This document shows, in pieces, positions 1-8,304 of a DNA stretch of 64,000 nucleotides. This stretch comes from Reyranella sp. (GTDB lineage: Bacteria; Pseudomonadota; Alphaproteobacteria; Reyranellales; Reyranellaceae), in assembly GCF_004297265.1 (NCBI RefSeq), contig NZ_SCUT01000017.1, positions 1 through 64,000 of the forward strand, given 5' to 3'. The notes below the pieces were generated by a model that was not told the DNA's origin, did not search any database, and saw only the letters and a program-made list of their open reading frames with translations. The translations under genes and the position numbers were made by a program. Numbering within the stretch: the first letter of the stretch is position 1; the number at the start of each line of letters is the position of its first letter.

Positions 1-20
1 TTGGTGGCGGAGGCGGCGGC

Positions 21-482
21 ATGTCGCCCATCACCATGGCCTTGCTGGGTCTGCTGGCCTACAAGGCGGTCAAGGGGTTCAGCGCCGCGAAGCCGGCCGG
101 CTCCGGCATGGCCCCAGCCAGTGGGGGCGGCCTGGGCGATATCCTCAAGAATAGCTTCGGCAATGCTGGCCAGGGCGGGCTCGGCTCCATACTGAGTGGC
201 GGTCTGGGGGACCTGCTGAAACAGTTCCAAGGCGCGGGCAAATCCGACATCGCCGATTCCTGGGTCAGTCCCAACGAAAACAAGCCGATCGGAGCGGGCG
301 ATCTCAGCCGTGTCCTCACGGCGGAGCAGATCGAGTTCCTGAGCCAGCGCACCGGCCTCAGCCGTGAGGAACTTCTCGCAGGCCTCGCGGCGCAGCTACC
401 CGCGACGATCGACGAATTGACGCCTCAGGGCCGCCTTCCCAGCCCCGACGAAATCGATCATCCGACCAGCAAGACGTCCTGA
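21..482 (+). CDS. YidB-like DUF937 family protein, possibly 5'-truncated by the window edge
   Basis: The 153-residue protein has a Gly/Ser/Ala-rich N-terminal half with repeated GGLGDIL/GGLGDLL segments. A compact C-terminal domain follows, with the family-typical string 'ADSWVSPNENKPI' and then a helical 'LSREELL..LA..LP..ID.LTP.GRLP' stretch. This arrangement matches the YidB/DUF937 family, whose function is poorly known. The ATG at 21 is preceded in frame by six glycine codons that run to the window edge. Relatives carry a poly-Gly stretch inside the protein, so the true start may lie upstream of base 1. It is followed 12 bases later by the GlsB-like gene and is probably cotranscribed with it. 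Confidence 0.85.
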   Translation: MSPITMALLGLLAYKAVKGFSAAKPAGSGMAPASGGGLGDILKNSFGNAGQGGLGSILSGGLGDLLKQFQGAGKSDIADSWVSPNENKPIGAGDLSRVLTAEQIEFLSQRTGLSREELLAGLAAQLPATIDELTPQGRLPSPDEIDHPTSKTS

Positions 483-494
483 GGGAGCGCAGCC

Positions 495-752
495 ATGGGC
501 ATTCTGTGGATCGTCGTCATCGGCTTCGTCGCCGGCATCATTGCGCGCCTCTTGGCGCCCGGCCCGAACAAGCCGTCTGGATTCATCCTGACCACGGTGC
601 TGGGTATTGCAGGTGCGTTCGTGGCGACCTTCATCGGCCAGGCCGTTGGCTGGTACCGCCCCGACCAGGGCGCGGGTTTCATCGCCGCGACAGTCGGCGC
701 TATCGTTGTCCTGTTCATCTGGAATCGAATCGCCGCCCGCCGCGCGGTCTAG
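495..752 (+). CDS. GlsB/YeaQ/YmgE-family small membrane protein
   Basis: This 85-residue protein is almost entirely hydrophobic, with three predicted membrane segments (about residues 3-20, 29-50 and 60-80). It has the family pattern 'GFVAGIIARLLAPGP' near the N-terminus and 'G..GAFVATFIGQ..GWY' in the middle. The family was formerly called transglycosylase-associated protein. Members are small inner-membrane proteins often induced by general stress, with no proven biochemical activity. It follows the YidB-like gene closely. Length and hydropathy are normal for the family. Confidence 0.9.
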   Translation: MGILWIVVIGFVAGIIARLLAPGPNKPSGFILTTVLGIAGAFVATFIGQAVGWYRPDQGAGFIAATVGAIVVLFIWNRIAARRAV

Positions 753-792
753 GGAACGAGAGAAGCGCAGGCAATGACGCCTGCGCTTGACG

Positions 793-1226
793 TCATACCT
801 TGGGAATACGGATCTTCTGACCGGGGAAGATCTGATTCGGGTCCTTGATCACCTCGCGGTTGGCTTCGAAGATCTTCGGATACTTGTTGGCATCGCCGTA
901 GAACTGCTTCGCGACCGCAGACAGCGTGTCACCCGACTTGATAAGGTAGTACTGCGTGCCGTCGTCGACCGACGCGGGCGCCACACCGGCAATCTTGACC
1001 TCGCCGACACCCATGACATTGCCAGCCATTAGAATGGCCTTTTGGAGAGCCTCCACCGGACCACTGCCCGATAATTCGACAATGCCGTTCTCGAACTTGA
1101 CGGCAAGATCCTTCAGGCCCGGATTGTCCTTCTCGATCTTCGCCTTGATCTTGGCGCCGGATCGGGATCGCCTTCCCCGAAGATCTTCTTTCCGATGGTC
1201 TTCACGAAATCGAACAATCCACTCAT
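793..1226 (-). pseudogene. lysM: lysM-type BON + LysM protein, interrupted by a one-base frameshift
   Basis: The start at 1226 gives an N-terminus 'MSGLFDFVKTIGKKIFGE', typical of YgaU/LysM proteins. About 20 codons later the frame is lost. The continuing frame encodes the rest of a BON-like domain and a C-terminal LysM domain ('YYLIKSGDTLSAVAKQFYGD', ending 'PGQKIRIP'). From 1226 to the stop is 434 bases, one short of a multiple of three. Adding one base near 1160-1161 restores a continuous frame of about 144 residues, the expected family length. As written, only the downstream 87-residue part (from 1056) is a plain ORF. Intact homologues bind peptidoglycan and cell-envelope ligands. Whether the lesion is real or a sequence error cannot be told here. 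Confidence 0.8.
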
Positions 1227-1345
1227 AGCGCGCTCCTGCTGCCTGGTTGGCGCCCCTGAACGGTACGCCGCGCCCGGCGTTGCTCAGGTGGGCAAAAGCT
1301 TTGCGAACCGTCCGGATCTCCGCCGCTGAAGATGACGGAAGGCCT

Positions 1346-1567
1346 TCAGGTGCTGGCGCCTCGAGGTCCGTGCGGCCTATGACCCTTCACGTCCTCATTC
1401 TGGCTGCCGGGAATCGCCGCACCACCATCGTCGCGCGTCGTGGCGGGGTTGGGCTTGTTCCGCTCCTGCTGCTGCGATGGCGGACCGCCAGCACCGGGAT
1501 TGAGGCGCTCATGCTCGCGCTCGGGCGAGAGGTCGGACTGCGGCAGCGATTTGGATTTCTGTGTCAT
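1346..1567 (-). CDS. Small hydrophilic hypothetical protein
   Basis: The 73-residue product is rich in Pro, Gly, Ser, Gln and charged residues and has no hydrophobic core, so it is probably disordered. I recognise no domain. It lies just downstream of the HAD phosphatase gene on the same strand (about 10 bases) and could be its distal operon partner. An overlapping rightward frame is a shadow with unlikely composition. Support is limited to position, strand and an ATG start. Confidence 0.4.
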   Translation of the reverse strand: MTQKSKSLPQSDLSPEREHERLNPGAGGPPSQQQERNKPNPATTRDDGGAAIPGSQNEDVKGHRPHGPRGAST

Positions 1568-1576
1568 CGGATACCT

Positions 1577-2287
1577 TCAGGCAGGTGTGAGAGGGCGCGA
1601 CAGACGCGCCAGGGGGGACGTGTCGTAGTGGGCGAGGAGATCAGCTGGGTCGTCGAACACCGTGACGCAGCCCGCGCCGCGCAGCTCGTCCGCCGACCAG
1701 CCACCGCAGCGCAGGCCGATCGTCTGCAACCCGGCCTTCAGGGCGGCCTGGGCGTCATAGGGCGTGTCTCCCACGACCAGGATCCTGGTCAGGTCGGTGA
1801 TGCCAAGCTTCTTGATCGCCGCCTCGAAAATATCCGCACAGGGCTTGCTGTGTTCGGCGTCATCGGACGAGGTCTCGGTATCGATCAGGTCCTCGATGCC
1901 GGCGATCTTCTTGTATTCCGCCAGCTCGTCTTCCTTCGCCGAGGATCCCAACGCAACTCGAGCACCGTCGTCCAGGACGCGCTGGACCAGCTCCCGCACC
2001 TTGGGAAAGGCCCGGAACTGCGAAAGATAGCGTTCCTTCAGCAGGTTCCCGCGGTGGGTCTCCAGCGCCTTGCCCGTCTGCTCGATCTCCTCACGACTCA
2101 GGAACATCGGCATGAGCTGGTCGCCGCCCTTGCCGATCTGTCTTCGCACTTTGTCGAAGGCCACGGCGTGGCCGAAGTCCGCGAAGGCGTCCACCCAGGC
2201 GCGGGCGTGGAAGTCCACGGAATCGATCAGTGTGCCGTCGACATCGAAGATGACGGCATAGCGGGATCCGGAGGACCCGTTGGCCAT
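1577..2287 (-). CDS. HAD-superfamily phosphatase (beta-phosphoglucomutase/Gph-like)
   Basis: The 236-residue protein opens with HAD motif I, 'VIFDVDGTLIDS' (nucleophile Asp15, acid/base Asp17). Motif II is in 'VALGSSAKEDE', the motif III lysine in 'SKPCADIFEAA', and motif IV is 'ILVVGDTPYDAQAA'. A helical cap domain lies between motifs I and II, as in subfamily IA phosphatases and mutases. The substrate cannot be inferred. The ATG at 2287 was chosen because it follows the patatin stop at once. A longer in-frame start lies inside the patatin gene. The two genes look cotranscribed. Confidence 0.9.
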   Translation of the reverse strand: MANGSSGSRYAVIFDVDGTLIDSVDFHARAWVDAFADFGHAVAFDKVRRQIGKGGDQLMPMFLSREEIEQTGKALETHRGNLLKERYLSQFRAFPKVRELVQRVLDDGARVALGSSAKEDELAEYKKIAGIEDLIDTETSSDDAEHSKPCADIFEAAIKKLGITDLTRILVVGDTPYDAQAALKAGLQTIGLRCGGWSADELRGAGCVTVFDDPADLLAHYDTSPLARLSRPLTPA

Positions 2288-2288
2288 C

Positions 2289-3326
2289 TCAGGCAGCCAG
2301 GATCGCGGGGATGCGATCGGCGCCGGCCGCTTCGATCTTCGGCCGCCGCACAACGGTGGTCGCGCCCGCCTCAGTCTCGCCTCGGGCAACCTTTGCCACG
2401 GCGTGACGGCCGTCCAAAAATCCCTCAGCCCATCGATCCCGCGCCGAGGCGAGGGAGAAATCGTAGATCAACTCCGGCCCCGCTTCGCCGCTGATGGGAT
2501 GGTAGCTGAGGTAGAGAACCGCCGGGGCGGCACGGTCTTCCACCAGGTCGCGCTGCCACAACCGCCGCCAGGCTTCGAGGCGATACCAGGTCTGATTGCC
2601 GTATATGAGCGCGTTCTTGCGGGCGAGCGAGGCTTGAAGGCCAACGGGTCGTGCGCCATCACGGGCAAAGAGATCGGCGACGATCACGGTATTGTACGTG
2701 CCGGCGAATTCGTCGAAGACGGGTTCGACGGGCGCATTGATCGAGAGACCGCCATCACCCAGCAGGCGTCCCGCGATCTCAACGGGCGCGAACTCGGGCA
2801 GGAATCCGCAGCTCGCCAGGATATGGTCGATCTCGACGCGGTCGCCTTTGCCCGTGTCGAAGATCACCGCGTCGCCGGTCTCGATATCAGTCGTCGCCAC
2901 GGTGAAGCGGATGTCGCCCGAGTTGAGGCGGCCGAAGTCGATCGTCTTCCTGAAGAAGGCGACGGTCGGGGCAAGATCGTAGAAGCTCGAAAAGGAGAGC
3001 CGCGGCCCCAGCGTCTGGATGTGACCGGCCGCACCGAACAGCCGCGACTGCATGGCACTGGCCCAATTGAGCGCGTGACGCGTGATCCCGAAGGACAGGG
3101 CGTTCACGCTCTCCGGTCCGCGCAGCCAGTAGCTGCGCAGCACCTCGCAGCGACGCTCGGCAGGCGTGCCCGCGATCAGTGCGCCATTGAGGGTGCCGGC
3201 CGAACTGGCGGCGATCCAGGCGGGGGAAAGCTCCGGCTCCTGAGCCAAAGCCTCGTAGATGCCCGCCTGGTAGGAGCCCAGGGCGACGCCGCCCGAGAGC
3301 ACCAGCGCCGTGGAGCGGTTAGACAT
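2289..3326 (-). CDS. Patatin-like phospholipase
   Basis: The 345-residue protein has the patatin oxyanion-hole stretch 'VLSGGVALGSYQAG' at residues 9-22 and a nucleophile elbow 'ASSAG' with Ser42. The catalytic aspartate is in 'GDGGLSINAPVEP' (Asp191). Together these make a Ser-Asp dyad for acyl-ester hydrolysis of lipids. The first glycine of the usual GxSxG elbow is alanine here. No signal peptide or membrane segment is evident, so it is probably cytosolic. It sits between the hemerythrin gene (2 bases upstream) and the HAD gene, all leftward, which suggests one transcript. Confidence 0.92.
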   Translation of the reverse strand: MSNRSTALVLSGGVALGSYQAGIYEALAQEPELSPAWIAASSAGTLNGALIAGTPAERRCEVLRSYWLRGPESVNALSFGITRHALNWASAMQSRLFGAAGHIQTLGPRLSFSSFYDLAPTVAFFRKTIDFGRLNSGDIRFTVATTDIETGDAVIFDTGKGDRVEIDHILASCGFLPEFAPVEIAGRLLGDGGLSINAPVEPVFDEFAGTYNTVIVADLFARDGARPVGLQASLARKNALIYGNQTWYRLEAWRRLWQRDLVEDRAAPAVLYLSYHPISGEAGPELIYDFSLASARDRWAEGFLDGRHAVAKVARGETEAGATTVVRRPKIEAAGADRIPAILAA

Positions 3327-3327
3327 G

Positions 3328-3873
3328 CTAGGCAGCCTTCGCTTGCTTGACCGGCCGCCCCTGGATCATCTTATGGCCAGCGAAGGAGCGGGTTTCCGGA
3401 GGCGGCAGCGCCGTACGCTTGGTCAGGTCGGCCAGCAGCTCGTCCTTCAGCATCTTGAGCTTTGTGCCGAGAGCTGCGAGATCGAGGCCGGCCTCGCGCG
3501 CCTGAGCGAAGATGCCTTCCTTCGGCTGCTCCTCTTCCTTGACGTGGTGCTTGATCAACTCGGACAGGACCTTGACCTTGGCGTCGTAGAACGCGTCCTT
3601 GGGCGAACCCTGGGAGAGCTCGGCGATGAGGACCTTGGCCCCGTCATGCTCGACATAGGCCTCGTCGAGCATGTCTTCCTCGACCTTGGCGTTGCACGCC
3701 GGATAGAAGATTTTCTCTTCGATCGAGGCATGCACGGTGAGTTCGGTGCAGATCTCGCGCACGAGTGCGACCTTCCTGGCTTCGTCGCGTGTCTTTTCAT
3801 ACTTCTCGAAGAGCTCCTCGACCTTGCGGTGATCGGCTTTCAGCAGGGCGATGGCATCCTGTGTCGTTGGCAT
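3328..3873 (-). CDS. Hemerythrin HHE cation-binding domain protein
   Basis: This 181-residue protein starts with 'MPTTQDAIALLKADHRKVEELF'-type sequence and carries the four-helix hemerythrin ligand pattern: His in 'KADHRKVEE', HxxxE in 'VHASIEEKIFYP', His in 'VEHDGAK', and 'IKHHVKEEEQ'. Such proteins hold a non-haem di-iron centre that binds O2 or reacts with oxidants. The Lys-rich C-terminal tail (about 40 residues) is outside the domain. An in-frame ATG at 4251 would add 126 low-complexity residues and overlap the divergent hydrolase gene, so the ATG at 3873 is preferred. Location in a stress and envelope gene group fits an oxygen or redox-protection role (inference). Confidence 0.92.
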   Translation of the reverse strand: MPTTQDAIALLKADHRKVEELFEKYEKTRDEARKVALVREICTELTVHASIEEKIFYPACNAKVEEDMLDEAYVEHDGAKVLIAELSQGSPKDAFYDAKVKVLSELIKHHVKEEEQPKEGIFAQAREAGLDLAALGTKLKMLKDELLADLTKRTALPPPETRSFAGHKMIQGRPVKQAKAA

Positions 3874-4075
3874 GTCAAATCCTTGGGGTTCGGCGTTGGT
3901 TGGCGCGGAAGCGCTTCCCATCAAGTTGTGAGACGTGCGCTCCCAACGGCACTTTTCCCCCGACGTTGCTGCGTGCGGCGGCGCACGGTTACTTGGCCGC
4001 AGTCGGATTACGGACCTTTGCGGCTCCAGAACCGTTCCAGAGACAACCGCTTTTTCTCCTGCGTGAGGTTTCTGG

Positions 4076-4849
4076 ATGTCCGTTTGCGAATCGGTGGCGC
4101 CGCCGTCCAAGGCGCTGTTCTTCCTCGAGAGCCGGGCCTTGCCGGAATTCAGCGCCTTCTGCGTGATGCGCCCCTGGCTGTCGCTGGCGCCGCGCGGTGA
4201 CGGCCATCCCGTTCTCGTGCTCCCCGGCCTGCTCGCCGACGACGGAAGCACGCGCCCGTTGCGCGACTTCCTGAAGGACCACGGCTACCGGGCTCATGGC
4301 TGGAAGCAGGGCCGCAATTGCGGACTGCGCGCCAACGTCGAAGTCGACATGATCGCGAGGGTCGACGAACTCTACGAGCGTCATGGACGACGCAAGCTCA
4401 GCCTTGTCGGCTGGAGCCTGGGCGGTCTCTATGCGCGGCACATCGCCAAGATCAGGCCCAACAAGATCCGCTGCATGATAAGCCTCGGCAGTCCCTTTGC
4501 CGGATCCCCGCTCAGCACCAACGCCTGGCAGGTCTATGAATGGGCCTCGGGCACCAAGGTCGAGGACAATCTCGAATTGAGCAGCGGGGCGCTCGCCGAC
4601 GCGCCGCCGGTCCCCACTACCTCGGTGTTCAGCCGCACCGACGGCATCTGCGCGTGGCAGAATTGCCTGAACGCGGAGACGCACGAAGCCGAGAACATCG
4701 AAGTGATCGGCAGCCATTGCGGCCTCGGCCATCATCCCGCCGCCGTATTCGCGGTGGCCGACCGTCTCGCCCAGCCCGAAGGCCAGTGGCAGAAGTTTGA
4801 TCGCTCGGGTTGGAGGAGCTTCGTCTATCCGGACTGGCGCCGCGAATAG
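4076..4849 (+). CDS. Alpha/beta-hydrolase (lipase/esterase-like)
   Basis: The 257-residue protein shows 'HPVLVLPGLLADDGSTRPLRDFL' near residue 44 (oxyanion loop) and the nucleophile elbow 'VGWSLGG'. 'CMISLGSPFAGSP' and a C-terminal 'GSHCGLGHHP' supply the probable catalytic His. The arrangement resembles triacylglycerol-lipase/PGAP1-like alpha/beta hydrolases common in alphaproteobacteria. No clear signal peptide is seen. The first 30 residues are weakly conserved in character, so a start at Met31 ('MRPWLSLAPRG') is possible. It is transcribed divergently from the hemerythrin gene across a 200-base space. Confidence 0.85.
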   Translation: MSVCESVAPPSKALFFLESRALPEFSAFCVMRPWLSLAPRGDGHPVLVLPGLLADDGSTRPLRDFLKDHGYRAHGWKQGRNCGLRANVEVDMIARVDELYERHGRRKLSLVGWSLGGLYARHIAKIRPNKIRCMISLGSPFAGSPLSTNAWQVYEWASGTKVEDNLELSSGALADAPPVPTTSVFSRTDGICAWQNCLNAETHEAENIEVIGSHCGLGHHPAAVFAVADRLAQPEGQWQKFDRSGWRSFVYPDWRRE

Positions 4850-4999
4850 GCACGCCCTCACCATCGACGGCAGCGCCGGCTCGCCAACGCCGACGATACC
4901 GATCCGATGACGCCTGAGTCTCTGCACTGAACGTGCTTTGTTGCCAGTTGCAGGGGCTCGTACTACCGTCGCCTGGGGACGGTAACGCAGGGCGGCGGC

Positions 5000-5401
5000 A
5001 TGATTCGGTGTGTGCGGATTTGGACGGGCGAAGACCAGAATTCGCATGTCGAGGAAGGCTGGATCGACATGAAGCCGGGTGCGCATGGCGACCTGCTCAG
5101 CAGCAAGATCGCCGTTACCAGCGCGTCGCTGCAGGAAACCGAGCCCGGCGGCACCTATGCTTGGCATACCGCGCCCGTACGGCAGCTCGTCGTCACCCTG
5201 AGCGGCACCCTGGATTTCAGCACGCGCGGCGGCCAGCACTTCGTCCTCGCGCCCGGCGACATCCTGCTGGCCGAGGACACGACCGGCGGCGGCCACACCT
5301 GGCGGCTGGTCGACGACCAGCCGTGGCGTCGCCTCTACGTCGTATTGGACAAGGATGCGCCGGTGCCGTTCAAGCCCGCCACCCAAGACAATCGCCGTTA
5401 G
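5000..5401 (+). CDS. Cupin-domain protein
   Basis: The 133-residue product is a single small beta-barrel. It has cupin-like strands 'GGTYAWHTAPVRQLVVTLSGTLDF' (residues about 50-73) and 'FVLAPGDILLAEDTTGGGHTWR' (about 80-101), which contain the metal-ligand-like His residues. No catalytic assignment is possible. It ends 10 bases before mqo, so it is probably translated from the same message. A role linked to malate oxidation is only positional inference. Confidence 0.85.
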   Translation: MIRCVRIWTGEDQNSHVEEGWIDMKPGAHGDLLSSKIAVTSASLQETEPGGTYAWHTAPVRQLVVTLSGTLDFSTRGGQHFVLAPGDILLAEDTTGGGHTWRLVDDQPWRRLYVVLDKDAPVPFKPATQDNRR

Positions 5402-5410
5402 GAGAGTTCG

Positions 5411-6904
5411 ATGGCAGACAATCATTCCGGCGACTTCGACGTCGTCTTGGTCGGCGCCGGCATCATGAGCATGACGCTGGCCACGTTTCTCAAGGAACTG
5501 CAACCTCACCTCAAGGTCCATATCGTCGAGCGGCTGGAAGGCGAGGCGCAGGAAAGCTCCGGCCCGTGGAACAACGCCGGCACCGGCCATGCCGCCAACT
5601 GCGAACTGAACTACACCCCGCAGCGCCCCGACGGCAGCGTCGACATCTCCAAGGCGCTGGAGGTCAATGTCGAGTTCGACCTGTCGCGGCAATTCTGGTC
5701 GTACCTTGTCAGGAAGGGCGCGATCGAGGCGGCGCATACGTTCATCCATCCCGTGCCGCACATGAGCTTCGTGATCGGCGCCGACCGCCAGGCCTTCCTG
5801 AAGAAGCGCCACGCGGCAATGAGCGCGCATCACTGCTATCGCGGCATGGAGTATTCCGAGGACCACAAGCAGATCGGCGAGTGGGCGCCGCTGATCATGG
5901 AAGGCCGCGATCCCAACCAGCCGGTCGCCGCGACGCGCATGGTGACGGGCGCCGACGTGAACTACGGCATGCTCACCACCAACCTGCTGACCTACCTGCG
6001 GCGCCAGGAAGGTTTCTCGATCGAGTTTTCCCAGCAGGTCACCGGCCTTCACCGCCGCACGGATGGCGGCTGGACGCTCGACGTCAAGGACGAGAAGGGC
6101 CACGCTCACAAGACGATCGGCGCGCGCTACGTCTTCCTCGGCGCCGGCGGCGCGGCGCTGACCCTGCTGCAGAAGTCCGGCATTCCCGAGGCCGACGGCT
6201 TCGCCGGCTTCCCGGTGAGCGGCATCTGGCTGCGCTCCGGCAAGCAGGAGATCGCCACGCGCCACATGGCCAAGGTCTACGGCATGGCCGCCAGCGGCTC
6301 GCCGCCGATGTCGGTGCCTCATCTCGACACGCGCTATGTCGACGGCAAGCGCTGGCTGCTGTTCGGCCCCTATGCCGGCTTCTCGACCAAGTTCCTGAAG
6401 CACGGCTCGATGTTCGACCTGCCGCTCTCGCTGCGGCCGGACAATCTCCTCCAGCTGCTCGCCGTGGCGCGGGACAATCTTCCGCTGGAGGAATACCTGG
6501 TCGGACAGGTGCTGCAGACCAAGGCCCACCGCTTCGAGGCGCTGCGCGAGTTCTATCCCAACCTCGACGAAAAGGACTGGGAGTTCGATGTCGCGGGCCA
6601 GCGCGTCCAGATCATCCGCAAGGACGTGGCGCACACCGGCAAGCTGGAGTTCGGCACCGAGATCGTGCATTCGGCCGACTCCTCGATCGTGGCCCTGCTC
6701 GGCGCTTCGCCGGGCGCCTCGACCGCCGTCTGGATCATGGTCCATATGCTGGAGAACTGCTTCCACGAGCAGCTGGTCGGTCACTGGGTGCCGAAGCTCA
6801 AGGAGATGATCCCCTCCTATGGGCAGGACCTGAAGACGGACGCCGCGCTGGTCGAGCGCGTGCGCAAGGACACCGCCGAAGTGCTGGGCCTGCATACGGT
6901 CTGA
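5411..6904 (+). CDS. mqo: Malate:quinone oxidoreductase
   Basis: The 497-residue enzyme is FAD-dependent and membrane-associated. It oxidises malate to oxaloacetate and passes electrons to quinone (TCA cycle). The N-terminus has the dinucleotide-binding motif 'VVLVGAGIMSMTLATFL', followed by the Mqo signature 'ESSGPWNNAGTGHAANCELNYTP'-type region (residues about 49-70). The C-terminal half holds 'LLGASPGASTAVWIM', typical of the family. Length is normal. An AGGAG-type ribosome site precedes the ATG. The stop overlaps the start of the ThrE-like gene (TGATG), so the two are translationally coupled. Confidence 0.97.
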   Translation: MADNHSGDFDVVLVGAGIMSMTLATFLKELQPHLKVHIVERLEGEAQESSGPWNNAGTGHAANCELNYTPQRPDGSVDISKALEVNVEFDLSRQFWSYLVRKGAIEAAHTFIHPVPHMSFVIGADRQAFLKKRHAAMSAHHCYRGMEYSEDHKQIGEWAPLIMEGRDPNQPVAATRMVTGADVNYGMLTTNLLTYLRRQEGFSIEFSQQVTGLHRRTDGGWTLDVKDEKGHAHKTIGARYVFLGAGGAALTLLQKSGIPEADGFAGFPVSGIWLRSGKQEIATRHMAKVYGMAASGSPPMSVPHLDTRYVDGKRWLLFGPYAGFSTKFLKHGSMFDLPLSLRPDNLLQLLAVARDNLPLEEYLVGQVLQTKAHRFEALREFYPNLDEKDWEFDVAGQRVQIIRKDVAHTGKLEFGTEIVHSADSSIVALLGASPGASTAVWIMVHMLENCFHEQLVGHWVPKLKEMIPSYGQDLKTDAALVERVRKDTAEVLGLHTV

Positions 6905-8151
6905 TGACCGACCCGCAGGCCGCGCTCACCGAGACCCTCGACGTCCTGCTGCGTTTCGGCGCGTTGATGCTGCGCGCCGGCGATACCGCCTTCAGGGTGC
7001 GCGATGCCATGCGTCGCCTGGCCCATGCGCTCGGCGTCGAACGGATCGAGGTCGAGCTGTCGACCGTCGGCCTGGGCGCGACGGCGTGGACCGGAGACGA
7101 GGCCACGACGCTGTCGCGCGAGATAGGGCCGCCCGGCGTCGATGCCTCGAAGATCGCCGCGCTGGAATCGCTGTCGCTCCGCGCCGCGCCCGGCCTCGAC
7201 ACGGCGACGCTGAAAGCCGAGCTCGACGGGATCGAGAAGGCGGCGCCGTTACACGGGCTGCTGCCGGTCGCCCTGTCGATGGCGGTCGCTTCGACGGCCT
7301 TCTCCTACCTCAACGGCGGCGACCTGCTGGCGACCGGTGCGGCGGCGGTCAGCGGCGGTATCGGCCAGGCGGCCCGGACCCTGCTCTCGCGCCAGGGCTT
7401 CAACCAGTTCGCCATGACCGCGCTGTGCGCCGTACTGGCATCCGGCCTCTACTGCCTGATCGTGATCGGCTTCGGGGTCCATACATTCGCCTTCGCGCAC
7501 GCGATCGGCTTCATCTCGTCGGTGCTGTTCCTGGTGCCGGGCTTTCCCCTGGTCGCCGCGCTGCTCGACCTGACGCAGCACCAGACCAAAGCCGGCGTGA
7601 CACGTCTGTTCTACGGCGTGCTGCTGACATTGAGCGCCGCCTGCGGCATGTCGGTGGTGGCGATGCTGGCCGGCCTCGCGCCGGCGCCGGCCGCGTCGCC
7701 GCCCGGCGCGATCGAGCCGGTCGCCGTGCTGGGACGGGCGCTCGCCTGCTTCGCCGGCGGCTACGGTTACGGCATCCTGTTCAACAACCCGCATCGCACG
7801 GTTCTCGCGGTGGCGCTGCTGTCGATGGTCGGCAACGAGGTGCGGCTCGGCCTGCACGATCTCGGCCTCGCCCTGCCCCAGGCGACGTTCTTCGGCGCGC
7901 TGGCGGTCGGGCTGGGCGCCTCGCTGGTGCGCAGCCGCCTGCATGCGCCGCGCATCGCTCTGACGGTGCCCAGCATCATCATGATGACGCCCGGTCTGTT
8001 CGCCTTCCAGACGATCGTCTTCCTGAACCAGGGCAGGGCGCTTCCGGCGGTCGAGGCCGCCGCGACCTGTGGCTTCGCGGTTGGCGGCATGGCGATGGGC
8101 CTGGTCGCCTCGCGCTTCCTCACCGAGCGGCAGTGGCGCTACGAGCGTTAG
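6904..8151 (+). CDS. ThrE-like threonine/serine exporter family membrane protein
   Basis: The 415-residue protein has an N-terminal soluble domain (about residues 1-115), with 'LLRFGALMLRAGDTAFRVRDAMRRLA' typical of ThrE/DUF1212. It is followed by about ten hydrophobic segments in two blocks (DUF1212 and DUF3815), as in fused ThrE exporters. Family members export threonine or serine by proton-motive force. The substrate here is unproven. The ATG overlaps the mqo stop codon, which settles the start and shows coupling. The next gene, fumC, is convergent; a long inverted repeat lies between. Confidence 0.88.
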   Translation: MTDPQAALTETLDVLLRFGALMLRAGDTAFRVRDAMRRLAHALGVERIEVELSTVGLGATAWTGDEATTLSREIGPPGVDASKIAALESLSLRAAPGLDTATLKAELDGIEKAAPLHGLLPVALSMAVASTAFSYLNGGDLLATGAAAVSGGIGQAARTLLSRQGFNQFAMTALCAVLASGLYCLIVIGFGVHTFAFAHAIGFISSVLFLVPGFPLVAALLDLTQHQTKAGVTRLFYGVLLTLSAACGMSVVAMLAGLAPAPAASPPGAIEPVAVLGRALACFAGGYGYGILFNNPHRTVLAVALLSMVGNEVRLGLHDLGLALPQATFFGALAVGLGASLVRSRLHAPRIALTVPSIIMMTPGLFAFQTIVFLNQGRALPAVEAAATCGFAVGGMAMGLVASRFLTERQWRYER

Positions 8152-8211
8152 CGCCTGGAGCGGCGACGTCGCGATGAGCGGCGCTGGATCGTCGAGTGAT
8201 GAGGACGATCC

Positions 8212-8289
8212 TTGGAGCGCGCAACTCCAGTTGCGCTCGGACTTCATCGACCGACAATGCCTGAGCGCAACTGGAGTTGCGCGCTCCAA
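8212..8289. repeat. Nested palindromic intergenic repeat (copy 1)
   Basis: Two perfect 27-base inverted arms (8212-8238 and 8263-8289) are separated by 24 bases. Each arm contains a smaller palindrome, GCGCAACT-CC-AGTTGCGC, so the element can form one long hairpin or two small ones. It lies between the convergent ThrE-like and fumC genes and has no T-tract, so it is not a standard terminator. A second member of the family is at 58961-59041. Confidence 0.9.
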
Positions 8290-8304
8290 TGAGGCGACGG
8301 CTGC

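Noticed and set aside
2289-3326. Patatin homologue suspected inactive because the elbow is ASSAG rather than GxSxG
   Set aside because: The serine, the oxyanion glycines and the Asp in DGG are all present, so loss of activity cannot be claimed from one Gly-to-Ala change.
3945-3969. A sequence on the minus strand resembling the general-stress EcfG promoter (GCAAC, 16 bases, CGTT) upstream of the hemerythrin gene
   Set aside because: It departs from the usual GGAAC box at one position and I found no second example nearby, so chance is likely in this composition.
3989-6895. A 968-codon leftward open frame opposite mqo
   Set aside because: It is an antisense shadow of GC-rich genes, with His/Gly/Ala/Arg-biased composition and no recognisable domain.
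4933-8151. A single 1072-codon open frame spanning cupin, mqo and the ThrE-like gene
   Set aside because: Its first two-thirds is an Arg/Ala/Gly-rich shadow of mqo in another frame; only the part from 6904 is a real protein.
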